This document shows positions 62,749-64,000 of a DNA stretch of 64,000 bases, in pieces. The DNA is from Roseibium sp. Sym1 (GTDB lineage Bacteria > Pseudomonadota > Alphaproteobacteria > Rhizobiales > Stappiaceae). The stretch is taken from assembly GCF_027359675.1 (NCBI RefSeq), contig NZ_CP114786.1:1988501-2052500 (forward strand). The letters are read 5' to 3'. Position 1 is the stretch's first letter. Every line of letters starts with the position of its first letter. Both the position numbers and the translations under genes were made by a program. A model generated the notes under the pieces. It was not told the origin of the DNA and did no database searches. It saw only the letters and a program-made list of their open reading frames with translations.

Positions 62749-63573
62749 ATGAAAACGGGATTTTGGAACGTTGCGTGGGTTGCTCTTTCGCTGGTTGCCC
62801 TTCTGGCCGTCCCGGCGAAAGCCGAGCCGGGAGAGATCAGGCTCGTCACGCAGAGTTTTGCACCCTTGCAATGGGACAATCACGGCAAGCCGGACGGTTA
62901 TGTGACAGCCTATCTGCTGGCGGCCGCGGAGCGGGTCAGGGAGATCGTTCCCGTCACGGTCACCGGGTTTGATTTCCTGCCGTGGAAACGGGCCATGCTG
63001 ACGGCAGAGACGTCTCCCAACGTGCTGTTCTTTTCACTGTCCCGCACGCCCGAACGGGAAGACAGGTTCCACTGGTTGGGCGAGGTGTCGCCCTATGGCC
63101 AGTATTTCTATCAGCTGGCGTCGCGGCCGAAGATCGACGTGGAACGCATTGAGGAATTGCGTGATCTCGATGTCAGGATCGGCGTGCAGGACGGCAGCAA
63201 TCTACTCGCATACCTCAAGAAACTCGGCTTCGAGGGCTCGGGAACGCTCGTACCGATCACGGATTTTCACCAGGGCATTGAAATGCTCTATCTCGGCCGG
63301 GTCGACATGCTGCCCCTGACCGGATTTCTGGCCGAGGCAAGCGCATGCAAGCAGGGATATGACGGCAGCCAGCTGCGGCCGGTCATTTTCGTCGAGGCCC
63401 TGGCAAAGCCGCTCTGGGCGGTTTTCAGCAAGGGCACGGATCCCGATCTGGTCGAGGCTTTCCGGGCGGAAATGGCCGCGCTGAAGGACGAGGGGTTCCT
63501 GAGCGCCCAGATCCGTGAGCATCAGGCCAATTGGGAAACCCTTGCCTGCGGTGCCCTGACGGCAGGCCACTGA
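62749..63573 (+). CDS. Periplasmic solute-binding protein (family 3)
   Basis: 274 aa with a signal peptide (1-25, ...PAKAE). The pattern IRLVTQSFAPLQWDNHGKPD and DLDVRIGVQDGSNLLAYLKK fits the extracellular SBP family 3 type; no ABC permease is adjacent. The start is placed at MKTGFWNVAW, with AGGA about ten bases upstream. Confidence 0.85.
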   Translation: MKTGFWNVAWVALSLVALLAVPAKAEPGEIRLVTQSFAPLQWDNHGKPDGYVTAYLLAAAERVREIVPVTVTGFDFLPWKRAMLTAETSPNVLFFSLSRTPEREDRFHWLGEVSPYGQYFYQLASRPKIDVERIEELRDLDVRIGVQDGSNLLAYLKKLGFEGSGTLVPITDFHQGIEMLYLGRVDMLPLTGFLAEASACKQGYDGSQLRPVIFVEALAKPLWAVFSKGTDPDLVEAFRAEMAALKDEGFLSAQIREHQANWETLACGALTAGH

Positions 63574-63615
63574 CGGCCGTCGAGACTTTACAATTTCCGG
63601 ATCGGATGACAATTC

Positions 63616-64000
63616 ATGAGTGAGCAGACGATTTCCTCCCTCGACGTGCTTGATTTCTGGTGGCAGGCGGGCTCGTCGAAATGGTTCGCCAAGGACGACA
63701 AGTTCGACAAGCGGTGCAAGCAGACATTTCTCGGTGCCATCGAGGCCGCCGCGGCGGGAGATCTGGACGGCTGGAGAGACACTCCGGACGGGTCGCTTGC
63801 CCTTGTGCTGTTGCTCGACCAGTTCACGCGCAATGTCTACCGGGGCAGTCCGGACGCGTTCAAGGCGGATGCCAAGGCCGTCGAAGTCGCGGAAGGTGCT
63901 CTTGCGAAGGGATATGACAGAGCCTTCCCGAAGGACGGCAGGGGATTTTTCTATTTTCCGTTCGAACATTCGGAAGACATGGCGCACCAGGAACGCGCGG
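63616..64000 (+). CDS. DUF924 family protein (cut by window end)
   Basis: First 128 codons, from MSEQTISSLDVLDFWWQAGS. LLDQFTRNVYRGSPDAF and GRGFFYFPFEHSEDM are the DUF924 marks, a helical TPR-like domain of unknown role. The frame is open to the window edge. It starts 42 bp after the binding-protein gene and may share its transcript. Confidence 0.9.
   Translation, partial: MSEQTISSLDVLDFWWQAGSSKWFAKDDKFDKRCKQTFLGAIEAAAAGDLDGWRDTPDGSLALVLLLDQFTRNVYRGSPDAFKADAKAVEVAEGALAKGYDRAFPKDGRGFFYFPFEHSEDMAHQERA

Overview
The window reads as chromosomal DNA of a G+C-rich alphaproteobacterium. Support comes from the gene families: a DUF2794 protein, a PmtA-type phospholipid methyltransferase, a ybbA/ybbP/tesA block, a phn C-P lyase operon carrying a DUF1045 gene, and RIME/MITE-like intergenic palindromes. 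A marine member of the Hyphomicrobiales such as the Roseibium/Labrenzia/Stappia group is my best guess from gene content. It is an inference; no rRNA or marker gene is present to test it.

Layout. 1-6.5 kb: C-P lyase (phosphonate) operon on the minus strand, phnG-H-I-J-K-L, a 2H-phosphoesterase-like DUF1045 gene and the start of phnM, with the divergent repressor gene phnF and a perfect 16-bp operator between them. 6.5-9.6 kb: a visibly A+T-richer two-gene insert, an SF1 helicase with a NERD-like nuclease N-terminus followed by a DUF2290-like partner (candidate defence pair). 9.8-10.05 kb: a decayed copy of the 3' end of the ABC permease gene that lies intact at 16.0-17.6 kb. 10.1-18.4 kb: LLM oxidoreductase, a palindromic MITE, a long non-coding stretch, two large adjacent genes that between them hold the two halves of a trypsin-like (Nal1-type) protease, then an ABC-2 exporter pair. 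18.4-31.1 kb: a mixed metabolic region including a HupE/UreJ - parvulin - SphA-like - DUF3604 cluster, an SMP-30-like protein, a CYTH-CHAD protein and a cupin.

31.36 kb: tRNA-Leu(CAA), followed by the N-terminal stub of a tyrosine integrase fused in frame to the C-terminal tail of an aldehyde dehydrogenase, the scar of an excised or deleted element. 31.9-39.1 kb: sugar catabolic and uptake cluster (HpcH/HpaI aldolase, fucose/arabinose-type isomerase, an RbsA-RbsC type ATPase-permease encoded as one ORF, binding protein, AraC regulator). 39.2-64 kb: mostly housekeeping genes: YqaA, DsbB, a zincin, pyrophosphatase, GNAT, DUF2794, Bax-inhibitor-like protein, YbbAP/TesA, Tas, ThpR, glycosyltransferase, AlkA, GluQRS, AEC carrier, a sensorless hybrid kinase, HccA, PAP2, LMW-PTP, pterin dehydratase, TusA, a solute-binding protein and a DUF924 protein cut by the window end. 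A second MITE with CTAG target duplication sits at 41.5 kb.

The three places most worth attention are the split protease pair (12.3-16.0 kb), the helicase/DUF2290 pair (6.8-9.6 kb) and the DUF3604-centred exported cluster (22.0-26.9 kb). No CRISPR array, complete insertion sequence, rRNA or phage block was seen.
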